Positions 9,682-17,290 are shown, counted from the first letter of the stretch. The stretch: DNA of 64,000 bases from Rhodococcus sp. ARC_M5 (GCF_022810405.1 NZ_JALGQE010000002.1:186001-250000), one strand, 5' to 3'. A program made the numbers and translations. The notes: generated by a model not told the origin, from the letters alone.

Positions 9682-9762
9682 TCAGCTCACGGGAGCGTCG
9701 GAACTTCCGCCTGCGAAGAGCTGGAGGAGGATGGTCAGGAGGTCACCGAGTTCAGCAGACAT
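9682..9762 (-). CDS. Tiny hydrophobic peptide (26 aa), porin-peptide-like candidate 3
   Basis: 26 codons beginning MSAELGDLLTILLQLFAGG, with tail SSDAPVS. AAGGAGC lies 7 bp upstream of the ATG. The core ILLQLFAGGSS closely parallels the LLQLLALGSS of the 31-aa frame just downstream, including the turn into serines, which suggests a tandem duplication. It is acidic, with no signal peptide and no cysteine. No obvious terminator separates the two, so they may share one transcript. It is below standard gene-caller cut-offs and likely missed in automated annotation. Confidence 0.6.
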   Translation of the reverse strand: MSAELGDLLTILLQLFAGGSSDAPVS

Positions 9763-9933
9763 ACGAAATGCTCCTTGTTCGAGGGGAATTGTGCGCAGAT
9801 CGAAAGTGACGGTCGTCACTCGATTACCTCTGCAAGGAGATTTCTACCCGGTCGGACAACGTTCTGTACACGCAATCGAGACTAAAAGTCGAAAATCTTG
9901 GTGAGCTGTCACAAAACAGTCACGACGTCGTCG

Positions 9934-9968
9934 GTGTCGCGGCCGCCCCCCGACGGCGACCGCGACAC
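9934..9968 (-). terminator. Terminator after the 37-aa peptide gene
   Basis: A 9-bp perfect stem (9934-9942 with 9960-9968) around a GC-rich loop, starting 11 bp past the stop codon of the 37-aa peptide frame. The position fits a terminator for that tiny gene. Confidence 0.65.
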
Positions 9969-9979
9969 AACACCACTGC

Positions 9980-10093
9980 TTAAGCGGCGCTACCCGACGT
10001 CAGCACGCCGACGATCTGATCGACGATCGCGTCGACGATGCCGTCGTAGACGCCGCTGGCAATGTCGGAAATGAACTGCGCTGCTGAACCCAT
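9980..10093 (-). CDS. Tiny acidic amphipathic peptide (37 aa), PorA/PorH-like candidate 4
   Basis: 37 codons from the ATG at 10093, chosen over upstream in-frame starts because AGGAGATC lies just before it. The sequence begins MGSAAQFISDIASGVYDG and continues as a regular hydrophobic/acidic alternation (IVDAIVDQIVGVL) ending TSGSAA. On a helical wheel this would be amphipathic, as expected for channel peptides. A terminator follows the stop. It is directly downstream (163 bp) of the polyphosphate kinase 2 gene; in C. glutamicum, as I recall, porA and porH lie between groEL2 and a ppk2 gene. Family membership is inferred. Confidence 0.65.
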   Translation of the reverse strand: MGSAAQFISDIASGVYDGIVDAIVDQIVGVLTSGSAA

Positions 10094-10256
10094 GGGATCT
10101 CCTGATGCTCGGGTGAATTTACGGCCGTAGGTAATACGACCTTCCTCGTTCCTACCGCACGCGCGTCTTCGGCGCAGCACCAGGTACCAACTCGAAACCT
10201 CGAAGATGTACCCTCGCAACCGTTCGCAAGAGGTTGCACCGAACTCACGGCGAAAA

Positions 10257-11222
10257 CTACTCGCCGATCACGTCTTTCGCGCGCCCTACGAGCAACGGGT
10301 CGGTTTCGCCGACGATTTCGGGATCCTTGTTCGCGTAGTCGAACTTGTTCAGCACGAAGCGCATCGCGTTGATTCGGGCCCGCTTCTTGTCGTTGCTCTT
10401 GACGACCGTCCACGGCGCGACATCGGTGTCGGTCGCGCGGAAGTTCTCTTCCTTCGCCGCGGTGTAGGCGTCCCACTTGTCCAGCGACGCCAGGTCCATC
10501 GGCGAGAGCTTCCACTGCCGCACCGGGTCCACCTGCCGGATGGCGAAGCGGGTGCGCTGCTCGTGCTGCGACACCGAGAACCAGAACTTGGTCAAGCTGA
10601 TGCCCTCGTCCACGAGCATCTGCTCGAACAGCGGTGCTTGCCGGACGAACTGGGCGTGCTGCTCGTCGGTGCAGAAGCCCATGACGCGCTCCACACCTGC
10701 CCGGTTGTACCAGGACCTGTCGAACATGACTATCTCGCCGGCTGCAGGCAGATGGGCGATGTAGCGCTGGAAATACCATTCCGTCGACTCACGCGCCGAC
10801 GGCTTCTCGAGGGCGACGACGCTGGCACCGCGGGGGTTCAAGTGCTCCATGAAGCGCTTGATCGTGCCGCCCTTACCGGCAGCATCACGGCCCTCGAAGA
10901 CGATGACGTGACGTCGACCGGTCTCCTTGGTCCACATCTGCAGCTTCAGGAGTTCGATCTGCAGCAGACGCTTCTCCAGGTCGTACTCCGCACGCGTCAT
11001 CCGCTCGTCGTACGGGTAGTTCTCGCGCCAGGTGTCGACGACGTGGCCGTCGGGGACAGTCAGCAGTACCGGATCGTCGCCATCGGAGTCGTCGACGGTG
11101 AAACCCGACGTGTCGGCAAGATTCACGGCTGTCGTGATGTCGAGCAAGTTGCTCAGGTCGGTGCGCGCAGCCGTGCCGTTGCGGAGATCGTTGTCGGTCA
11201 TCTGCCGAAAGTTAGTGCTCAT
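10257..11222 (-). CDS. ppk2: Polyphosphate kinase 2
   Basis: 321 residues from the ATG at 11222; the frame extends 17 codons further and another ATG lies at 11201, so the start is uncertain. PPK2 enzymes use polyphosphate to phosphorylate nucleoside diphosphates (ADP or GDP) or the reverse. The Walker A motif GRDAAGKGG and the Walker B/lid element DRSWYNR are intact, with the family signatures NPRGA and QVDPVRQWKLSP. The length fits single-domain class I PPK2. It sits among the tiny-peptide frames, all on the same strand. Whether it favours ADP or GDP cannot be told. Confidence 0.95.
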   Translation of the reverse strand: MSTNFRQMTDNDLRNGTAARTDLSNLLDITTAVNLADTSGFTVDDSDGDDPVLLTVPDGHVVDTWRENYPYDERMTRAEYDLEKRLLQIELLKLQMWTKETGRRHVIVFEGRDAAGKGGTIKRFMEHLNPRGASVVALEKPSARESTEWYFQRYIAHLPAAGEIVMFDRSWYNRAGVERVMGFCTDEQHAQFVRQAPLFEQMLVDEGISLTKFWFSVSQHEQRTRFAIRQVDPVRQWKLSPMDLASLDKWDAYTAAKEENFRATDTDVAPWTVVKSNDKKRARINAMRFVLNKFDYANKDPEIVGETDPLLVGRAKDVIGE

Positions 11223-11280
11223 CGGTGACCGATCCGTGGCGATTCGGTGAACACCCGATGCCGCCGGCTGCACGACGAGG

Positions 11281-11313
11281 GTGCCCGGTCCGCAAGGGGG
11301 ACGGACCGGGCAC
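11281..11313. other. Unassigned hairpin between ppk2 and the PspC gene
   Basis: A perfect 12-bp GC-rich inverted repeat (11281-11292 with 11302-11313) with a 9-nt loop, inside the 292-bp divergent gap between ppk2 and the PspC gene. It has terminator form, but no gene is seen that ends next to it. It could act in the ppk2 or pspC leader, or end an unrecognised transcript. Confidence 0.5.
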
Positions 11314-11514
11314 GTCGCTCGAATGTTCGGGAGCTGTGCGCCACTCGCCGAACACGTCCGACGTTATCGGTCCCCGCAGCGGTAGGTCCAGGCGTCCGTT
11401 CGGAAAAGTCGACGATCTTGTTCCAGCGCAGATTTCGGGCTGTCCGTTTGTCGGGGTCGATATGGGTGAAATCCCCGATGCGCCCAAAGACGTTGCTGAT
11501 GCAGACTTTTCAGC

Positions 11515-11721
11515 ATGACATTCGAGAGCGGTTCCCCCAGAGAATTCACCCGGTCGAGTTCGCAGAAGATGATAGGAGGTGTATGCGGCGGCGTTGCCGA
11601 GTATTTCGGATGGGACGTCAACATCGTCCGACTCGCGACCGTTGCCGGCACGGTCCTGACCGGCGGCACCGTGGTGCTGATCTACCTCGCGGCGTTGATG
11701 TTGATGCCGCTTCCGTCGTGA
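11515..11721 (+). CDS. PspC-domain small membrane protein
   Basis: 68 residues. The PspC signature is clear: FTRSSSQKMIGGVCGGVAEY followed by FGWDVNIVRLATV and one long hydrophobic segment (about residues 40-64). In E. coli PspC takes part in the phage-shock envelope-stress response; in actinobacteria such minimal single-domain proteins are common with no assigned role. It is monocistronic, divergent from ppk2 and closed by a terminator at 11745-11782 shared with the 48-aa peptide gene. Confidence 0.88.
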   Translation: MTFESGSPREFTRSSSQKMIGGVCGGVAEYFGWDVNIVRLATVAGTVLTGGTVVLIYLAALMLMPLPS

Positions 11722-11744
11722 TCGCGGACTCCCACCGCACACAA

Positions 11745-11782
11745 AAGGCCTCGCACCCTCGATGAACGAGGAGCGAGGCCTT
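11745..11782. terminator. Bidirectional terminator
   Basis: A 10-bp inverted repeat AAGGCCTCGC / GCGAGGCCTT (11745-11754 with 11773-11782), flanked on the left by A-rich sequence. It is placed between the convergent PspC gene and the 48-aa peptide frame. Confidence 0.75.
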
Positions 11783-11795
11783 CCGCGGTACGAAT

Positions 11796-11942
11796 CTAGC
11801 TGGAGCCGAAGCTGCCGGTGCTGCCGCCGAGGAGTCCTTCGAGCAACCCGTCGAGCAGGCCGTCGGTGATGATGTCGGTGACACCACCGTCCTCGCCGCC
11901 GCCGAGGATGGGAAGGAGTCCGGTGATCAGGTCGAGAAACAT
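11796..11942 (-). CDS. Tiny Gly/Leu/Asp-rich peptide (48 aa), PorH-like candidate 5
   Basis: 48 codons beginning MFLDLITGLLPILGGGEDGG, then an alternating acidic/hydrophobic run (ITDGLLDGLLEGLLGG) and a Ser/Gly tail (STGSFGSS). The length is close to PorA (45 aa) and PorH (57 aa) of C. glutamicum, and the serine-ending tail recalls PorH, in which serine O-mycoloylation has been reported. A purine-rich AAAGG lies about 8 bp upstream and a terminator follows the stop by 14 bp. No signal peptide. It lies downstream of zwf on the same strand, 149 bp away, probably as its own unit. Confidence 0.62.
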   Translation of the reverse strand: MFLDLITGLLPILGGGEDGGVTDIITDGLLDGLLEGLLGGSTGSFGSS

Positions 11943-12091
11943 AGGAGAAGCCTTTCGGGCAAACGTCGAGGGGGCCTGACTAGGGTGAAATCTCAGGTGT
12001 CAGAAAGATAACGGTCTCGGCGCGATCCGGTCCACGATTTCGGACAAAAAGAACTCAACGACTGTTTGATCCCCCGAAACGTGACACCCGA

Positions 12092-13504
12092 TCAGCCCTG
12101 TGTCTTCCCGGTGATCAACCACCCGCACGGTGCCGCGAGCTCGTCGGCCTCGGCCGGGCCCATCGAACCGGGTGCATAGTTCTTCACCGCGGGCGGGTCG
12201 TTCAAGAGCGGTGCGGCCACGTCCCACACGTGGGCCAGGCCGTCGGGCCGGGTGAACAGCGAACGGTCTCCGCTGAGCACGTCGAGAATCAAGCGCGCGT
12301 ACGGGCTGAGCGGCTCGGAATCGGGCACCGACTGCAGCGGTAGCGCCAGGTGTCCGACGGAGAGGTCGAAATCCGGACCCGGCTCCTTGACCGTCATGGC
12401 GATGTCGATGCTGCCGTCACCGGACAGGTCGAACGAGAGCACCGCACCGTCTTCGGGCAGCGTCGACAGTGGACTGTCGGCGGGCTTGCGGAACACCAGC
12501 GAGACGCGCTGCTGGCCGACGCCCAGCATCTTTCCGGTGCGCAACAGGAACGGAACCCCACGCCAGCGGTCGGTATCGACCCACAACTTCGCTGCGACGA
12601 ACGTGTCGACCGTCGAGTTCTCGTCGACACCCTCGACATCGCGGTACCCGTCGTACTGACCGAGCACCACCTCGTCGGTGTCCAGCGGCCGGAACTGTCC
12701 GATCACCGTCTCGCGCGCCGATTGCAGATCCTCGGCCTTCAGCGATGCGGGCGGCTCCATCGCAACCTCGGCCGCCACCTGGAACAGGTGGGTGACGAGC
12801 ATGTCCAGCACGGCACCGGTCTCGTCGTAGAACTCGGCACGGTCGTCGATGTCGAGCGTCTCGGGCACGTCGATCTGCACCTGGGCCACGTGCTCGGAAT
12901 TCCAGATCCCGCTGATCATGCCGTTCGCGAAGCGCAGCACGTGCAGGTTCTGCGTCGCCTCCTTGCCCAGGAAATGATCGATGCGATAGACCTGCTCTTC
13001 GTCGACCACCTCGTGCACGGCTTTGTCGAGTTCCTCGAAGTTGCTCTGCGAGGTGCCGAAGGGCTTCTCGTAGACCACGCGGGAACCCTCGGCAAGATCG
13101 TGTGCGCCCAGGGCCTTCGTGTAGTCGACGAAGGTGCTCGGCGGAAGCGCGATGTAGTGCACCAGCTGGGCGTCGTCGCCGATGTCCTTCTTCACCTCGG
13201 CGACTACCTCGGGCAGCTTGCCTGGATCGTCGACGGTGAAGCCGTTGCCCGCAAAGCGGATTCGCTCCGAAAACGTCGACCAATCGGCCTCGGCCACGTT
13301 CTCGGCGAACTCGTCGAGCACGCTGCGGACGTGGTCTCGGAACTCGTCGTCGGAAGTGTCCTTACGACCGTTGCCGATCAGGACCCATTTTTCGGGGAGC
13401 AGGCCTTCGAGGTGAAGTTGGTAGAACGACGGCAGGACCATTCGCTTGGCGAGGTCTCCGGTTGCGCCGAACAGGACGAATACAGTGGGTTGCGAGGACG
13501 CCAT
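12092..13504 (-). CDS. zwf: Glucose-6-phosphate dehydrogenase
   Basis: 470 residues from the ATG at 13504 preceded by GGAGG; in-frame upstream codons lack family similarity. It oxidises glucose 6-phosphate to 6-phosphogluconolactone, the entry to the oxidative pentose phosphate pathway. Visible are the nucleotide-binding GATGDLAKRMV, the catalytic segment RIDHFLGKEATQN and the substrate-site EKPFG motif. It is not in the usual tal-zwf-opcA-devB cluster, so this may be a second zwf copy. Its neighbours are a divergent unknown gene and the 48-aa peptide gene. Confidence 0.95.
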   Translation of the reverse strand: MASSQPTVFVLFGATGDLAKRMVLPSFYQLHLEGLLPEKWVLIGNGRKDTSDDEFRDHVRSVLDEFAENVAEADWSTFSERIRFAGNGFTVDDPGKLPEVVAEVKKDIGDDAQLVHYIALPPSTFVDYTKALGAHDLAEGSRVVYEKPFGTSQSNFEELDKAVHEVVDEEQVYRIDHFLGKEATQNLHVLRFANGMISGIWNSEHVAQVQIDVPETLDIDDRAEFYDETGAVLDMLVTHLFQVAAEVAMEPPASLKAEDLQSARETVIGQFRPLDTDEVVLGQYDGYRDVEGVDENSTVDTFVAAKLWVDTDRWRGVPFLLRTGKMLGVGQQRVSLVFRKPADSPLSTLPEDGAVLSFDLSGDGSIDIAMTVKEPGPDFDLSVGHLALPLQSVPDSEPLSPYARLILDVLSGDRSLFTRPDGLAHVWDVAAPLLNDPPAVKNYAPGSMGPAEADELAAPCGWLITGKTQG

Positions 13505-13562
13505 GACCTCCACTATGCACCGCCCAGTTTGGGAGCGCACAGTGCCGACGAGGTGAGGGTGC

Positions 13563-14201
13563 ATGATGAACAGATCACGGTTTCACGGTGAGATCTACGG
13601 GGTAGGCACAACGTCCGGAGTGCGGATCGTCGTCGGACATTGGACGCGGTCGCCACTGGGAGAATTCACCGATGTCATGATCCAGTTCGCCGACGGGCGG
13701 CGTCTACTGATCGCCCCCAACGAGGACGTACGCGAATTCGTCACCGCCACATACACGTTCGACTCCACCGAGCTGGTCCCGGTGACCTTCGCCGCGCAGC
13801 CGGACAACCTGGGTCGTTCCGCAGGCTCCACTCCTGCCGGATGGCGTTCGGTGCAGGCCGGTGATCTGACGGTGAGAATTCGTGTTGCCGGACCCACCCT
13901 GCTGGGCCGCCTGTTGAGTCTCGTCCCCGACGCGGTGTCGACGGCTCCGTGGTTCTGCTCGATCAGCGACCCCATCGCCCGAGTCGTGCTGCGCGGAGTC
14001 CGCACCCGCGGCAGTGCGGGCAACGACCGACGCGAGTACTACGGTGCCAGGCACCAACATCGCGTCACCGATGTCTCGGCATCCTGGCAGGGCGAGGACC
14101 TCGGCTCGCTCACGCCGGTCACTCCCCCGGTGACGTTCGGCTTCGGCAGCACCCCGGCGGCACCGTCGGTCACGTCCATCACCACGACGATCGACAGCTG
14201 A
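13563..14201 (+). CDS. Hypothetical protein of unknown function
   Basis: 212 residues; I do not recognise the family. It starts MMNRSRFHGEIYGVGTTSG and is beta-rich in appearance (alternating hydrophobics, many Thr/Val/Gly), with no signal peptide, membrane segment or catalytic motif. Around residues 84-92 the coding sequence contains one copy of the dispersed repeat core, translated as [10 protein letters not shown]. It is divergent from zwf across 58 bp, and its own stop is followed by the flavohemoprotein gene. Codon use matches the neighbours, so it is probably a real gene. Confidence 0.7.
   Translation: MMNRSRFHGEIYGVGTTSGVRIVVGHWTRSPLGEFTDVMIQFADGRRLLIAPNEDVREFVTATYTFDSTELVPVTFAAQPDNLGRSAGSTPAGWRSVQAGDLTVRIRVAGPTLLGRLLSLVPDAVSTAPWFCSISDPIARVVLRGVRTRGSAGNDRREYYGARHQHRVTDVSASWQGEDLGSLTPVTPPVTFGFGSTPAAPSVTSITTTIDS
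13811..13838 (+). repeat. Single copy of dispersed repeat core inside a coding sequence
   Basis: Positions 13811-13838 contain GTCGTTCCGCAGGCTCCACT plus the flanking CCTGCC of the arrays near 51.9 kb. This is the only copy seen within an intact gene, and it keeps the reading frame of the hypothetical protein. Confidence 0.8.
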
Positions 14202-14214
14202 CCGAAGGACGAAG

Positions 14215-14232
14215 GTCCCCCGAGGTGGGGAC
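14215..14232. promoter_or_regulatory. Inverted repeat upstream of flavohemoprotein gene
   Basis: GTCCCC (14215-14220) and GGGGAC (14227-14232) around a 6-nt centre, 13 bp after the unknown gene's stop and 45 bp before the flavohemoprotein start. It could be an operator for the flavohemoprotein gene or a weak terminator; the GGGAC element is reminiscent of, but does not match, a DosR box. Confidence 0.35.
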
Positions 14233-14276
14233 GTAAAGGGCTGCTGGCCCGGCACCACAGCGGCGAGGGTGGTGGC

Positions 14277-15518
14277 GTGACCCTGACTGCACCACCCCGC
14301 CCCTCGTCCGCCGTCCACCCCGCTCTGTCTGCCGCCGCCGAGGCCGTCGTCCGCGCCACTGCCGGCGTGGTGGCGGAACACTCCGAAACGATCAGTGCCC
14401 GCTTCTACGAGTCGATGCTCGGCGAACGCCCCGAGCTGTGGCGTCTGTTCAATCGCGCGAATCAGGAAACCGGCGAGCAGAGTCGGGCCTTGGCCGCATC
14501 GGTGGTCGGCTACGCCGTGCAACTGATCGACCCGGACGCACCGTCGTTCGAGCCGGTGTTGCGCCGCATCGCGGGCAAGCACATCACGCTCGGCATCACC
14601 CCGGAGCAGTACACCCTCGTCGGCCGACACCTGCTCGGTGCCGTGGCCGACATCCTCGGCGCTGCCGTCACTCCCGCCGTCGCCGCCGCGTGGGACGAGG
14701 TCTATTGGCTGTTCGCCACGCAGCTCATCGCCACCGAAGCGCGACTCTACGCAGCGGCAGACATCGACCCGCACAATCCGCTGCGCCCGTACCGCGTCGT
14801 GCGGCGCACGCAGGAAAGCCCCGGCACGGTCTCGCTCGTCCTCGAACCCGCGGACGGCGCTCCCCTTCCCTCGCTCGAGGCCGGCCAGTACGTCACGGTG
14901 TTCGTCGACCTCGCCGACGGCACTCGGCAGCCGCGTCAGTACAGCGTCTCGTCCATCGCATCCGACACCCGCCTCCAGATCACGGTGGCGCAGGTACGCA
15001 ACGGTCCGCCCGGGCAGGTCTCGACACACCTTCAGGAGGCTGTCGCCGTTGGTGACATTCTCGAAGTGAGCAGTCCTGCAGGTGATTTCGGAGTGCCCAT
15101 CGGCGACGGACCGCTGCTGATCGCCACGGCCGGTGCCGGAATCACCACCGTGCTGCCGCTCGTCGAGCATCTCGCCCGAACTCAGCCCGCCCGAAAGCTG
15201 ATACTGGCCCACGCGGACCGTAGCCGCGCCGACCACGCATTGCGAGAGGCGATCGCCACTGCGGCCGAAGCACTCGACTACGTCGTCGATCACGCCTGGT
15301 ACGAGACCGTCGACGCGGACGATTCGACGTCGTTCACCGGATTGATGGATTTCGATCGGCTCGCCTTCACCGCGGACACCCACGTGCTCAGCTGCGGACC
15401 GTTGCCGTTCCTGCGCGCCGTCCGCCTCGCGGCCCTCCAGCGTGGCGTGCCTTCGGAACGCATCTCCTACGAGGTGTTCGGTCCGGACCTATGGTCTCCC
15501 GTCACGGTGACCGGGTGA
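14277..15518 (+). CDS. hmp: Flavohemoprotein (nitric oxide dioxygenase)
   Basis: 413 residues from a GTG start with GAGGG upstream. An N-terminal globin domain (about 1-150) carries the proximal-histidine region AGKHITLGITPEQY; a ferredoxin-reductase-like FAD domain shows RQYSVSS; and an NAD domain has the C-terminal CGPLPFLRAV. The protein uses NADH, FAD and heme to oxidise nitric oxide to nitrate. The cupin gene overlaps its stop by 4 bp (GTGA), so the two are translationally coupled. No NsrR-type regulator is adjacent; an inverted repeat lies 45 bp upstream. Confidence 0.95.
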   Translation: MTLTAPPRPSSAVHPALSAAAEAVVRATAGVVAEHSETISARFYESMLGERPELWRLFNRANQETGEQSRALAASVVGYAVQLIDPDAPSFEPVLRRIAGKHITLGITPEQYTLVGRHLLGAVADILGAAVTPAVAAAWDEVYWLFATQLIATEARLYAAADIDPHNPLRPYRVVRRTQESPGTVSLVLEPADGAPLPSLEAGQYVTVFVDLADGTRQPRQYSVSSIASDTRLQITVAQVRNGPPGQVSTHLQEAVAVGDILEVSSPAGDFGVPIGDGPLLIATAGAGITTVLPLVEHLARTQPARKLILAHADRSRADHALREAIATAAEALDYVVDHAWYETVDADDSTSFTGLMDFDRLAFTADTHVLSCGPLPFLRAVRLAALQRGVPSERISYEVFGPDLWSPVTVTG

Positions 15519-15850
15519 AGAAGATCTCGCTCGACGCCCTCGCGCGCGAGCAGATGGCCAAGGCCACCTCGGCGTCGTCGCGTCGGGCGGCGTCGGCGGT
15601 GTACGGAGGCCACGAGCATGCTCTGCGGCAGACCCTCATCGCGCTCGCTGCCGGTGCCGAACTGTCCGAGCACAGCAATCCAGGCGAGGCCACCGTGCAC
15701 GTCCTGTCCGGCCGGGTCGAGCTGGTCGCAGGCACCGATGTGTGGAGCGGGATGACCGGCGATCTGCTGGTGGTTCCCGATGCACCGCACTCGCTGCGGG
15801 CCACCACCGACGCGGCTGTTCTGCTGACGACGGTGGTCGCGTCGGCCTAG
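15515..15850 (+). CDS. Small cupin-domain protein
   Basis: 111 residues from the GTG that overlaps the flavohemoprotein stop; a start at 15491 is open but would overlap more. It is a single cupin with first-box residues HSNPGEATVHVLSGRV and second-box PDAPHSLRA, so metal binding through His is likely. Such proteins often follow nitric-oxide or redox genes in actinobacteria, but the function is not known. Its stop overlaps that of the convergent nicotinamidase gene (shared CTAG). Confidence 0.82.
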   Translation: MKKISLDALAREQMAKATSASSRRAASAVYGGHEHALRQTLIALAAGAELSEHSNPGEATVHVLSGRVELVAGTDVWSGMTGDLLVVPDAPHSLRATTDAAVLLTTVVASA

Positions 15851-16419
15851 ACCACCGAAGCGCCGGATGCCCGCAGCTCGTCGAGGGCCGCGGCGGAGGT
15901 CTCGGGCGCAACTCCCGCGACCAGGTCGGTGAGTACTCGGACGTCGAGCTTCTCGGCCACCGCGTCTTTCGCCGAAGCCAGCACGCAATAGTCGGTCGCA
16001 AGTCCGACGACGTCGATGTCGGTGACCTCGTTGGCGGTGAGTATCGCGGCGAGGGGTGTCCCGTCCTCGGTGACGCCCTCGAACGCCGAGTACGACGGCT
16101 TGCCCTGCCCCTTGTAGACGTGCACGTCCACGGAGCCGGTCGCGTAATCGGGGTGATACTCGGCACCGACCGTGCCCGCGACGCAATGCACCGGCCACGT
16201 GGTGACGAAATCCGGGGCTTCGTCGGTGGCGAAGTGCCCGCCGTTGTCGCCCTCGGCGTCGTGCCAATCCCGCGAGGACACCACCAGGTCGTACTCGTCG
16301 CCGTGGCGCGCGAGGTACGCACTGATCCTGCGCGCGACGTCTGCGCCGCCGGTCACCGCCAGCGCGCCGCCCTCGGTGAAATCGTTCTGCACATCCACTA
16401 CCAACAGAGCACGAGTCAT
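15847..16419 (-). CDS. pncA: Nicotinamidase/pyrazinamidase
   Basis: 190 residues. It hydrolyses nicotinamide to nicotinate for NAD+ salvage and would activate pyrazinamide. The catalytic triad is visible as D9 (VVDVQNDF), K103 (YKGQ) and C145 (TDYCV), with metal ligands D51, H53, H62 and H78 (RDWHDAEGDNGGHF, WPVHC). The ATG at 16419 gives the standard start MTRALLVVDVQNDF; the frame remains open for another 132 codons upstream, which is a shadow of the MOSC gene. It is divergent from the MOSC gene across 21 bp. Confidence 0.95.
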   Translation of the reverse strand: MTRALLVVDVQNDFTEGGALAVTGGADVARRISAYLARHGDEYDLVVSSRDWHDAEGDNGGHFATDEAPDFVTTWPVHCVAGTVGAEYHPDYATGSVDVHVYKGQGKPSYSAFEGVTEDGTPLAAILTANEVTDIDVVGLATDYCVLASAKDAVAEKLDVRVLTDLVAGVAPETSAAALDELRASGASVV

Positions 16420-16440
16420 GGATCCCAGTATCCTCGACGG

Positions 16441-17247
16441 GTGCGCGTGTCGTCTCTGGTGACCTACCCCGTCAAGGGATGTGCCGGCTCGACGCTGCAT
16501 TCGGCTCACGTGAGCGCTACCGGCCTCGAGCACGATCGGGCATTCATGATCGTCGACTCCGACGGCGCATTCCGCAGTCAACGTAGCGACCCCGTGCTCG
16601 CGGTCGTCCGGTGCTCGGTGGCGGACGGGTCGTTGACTCTCACCCACGAGTCGACCGGTTCGGTGACCGTGCCCGTCGACCGCGACTCCGCGGCGCGCGA
16701 CATCACCATGTTCCGCGCGCCGATGCGCGGAATCGATCAGGGCGACGAGGTCGCCACCTTGCTCACCGAGGTGATCGGAGAACCGTCGAGGCTGGTCGCC
16801 GCACCACGCGACCACGGCCGAATCACCGATGGAATCTCGCCCGGGTCAGCACAATTCGCCGACAGCGCCGCCGTACACATCCTCTCGACCGCCACGTTGG
16901 CCGGCCTCAATTCCAGACTCGACGTTGCCTTGCCGATGGATCGCTTCCGGCCCAACATCGTCGTCGACGGTTGGGACGAGCCACATCGCGAGGACGAGCT
17001 GCGGGACGTGACCATCGGCGGGATGCGATTGGTGTACACCAAACTCGCCATCCGCTGCGCGGTCACCACCGTGGACCAGACCACCGGCGTCCGCACCGGC
17101 CCCGAACCGCTGCGCACTCTCGGCGACTACCGCCGCGGTCGGCAGAAGGGCGTCGCATTCGGATCGAAATTCTCGGTGCTGCAGAACGGCACGGTGACCG
17201 TCGGCGACGAACTACGCGTCGAGAGTTGGGGCGAGTCGGAGTTGTAG
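16441..17247 (+). CDS. MOSC-domain protein (molybdenum cofactor sulfurase-like)
   Basis: 268 residues from the GTG at 16441; a second GTG six bases on is equally possible. An N-terminal MOSC beta-barrel (LVTYPVKGCAG, GLEHDRAFMIVD) precedes the MOSC core with RFRPNIVVDG and the conserved cysteine in IRCAVTTVDQ. These proteins bind molybdenum cofactor or transfer sulfur to it, or act as amidoxime-reducing components. There is no C-terminal 2Fe-2S ferredoxin domain. Its start is nearly back to back with pncA. Confidence 0.9.
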   Translation: MRVSSLVTYPVKGCAGSTLHSAHVSATGLEHDRAFMIVDSDGAFRSQRSDPVLAVVRCSVADGSLTLTHESTGSVTVPVDRDSAARDITMFRAPMRGIDQGDEVATLLTEVIGEPSRLVAAPRDHGRITDGISPGSAQFADSAAVHILSTATLAGLNSRLDVALPMDRFRPNIVVDGWDEPHREDELRDVTIGGMRLVYTKLAIRCAVTTVDQTTGVRTGPEPLRTLGDYRRGRQKGVAFGSKFSVLQNGTVTVGDELRVESWGESEL

Positions 17248-17290
17248 TGCGCTGAGTGTCCACTATTTGCCTCCGCAGACGGTTTTCCGC

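Noticed and set aside
9861..9979. AAGGAG on the plus strand near 9836 as a start signal for another tiny gene
   Set aside because: No start codon at proper distance leads to a peptide of reasonable length.
11364..11517. 50-codon minus-strand frame upstream of the hairpin at 11281
   Set aside because: No ribosome-binding site, Arg/Gln/His-rich product, and it overlaps the PspC gene start region.
12350..13591. 413-codon plus-strand open frame
   Set aside because: Opposite zwf; Val/Leu/Asp/His-rich shadow without motifs.
13704..15383. 559-codon minus-strand open frame
   Set aside because: Lies opposite the unknown gene and the flavohemoprotein gene, with no domain and an arginine-rich product.
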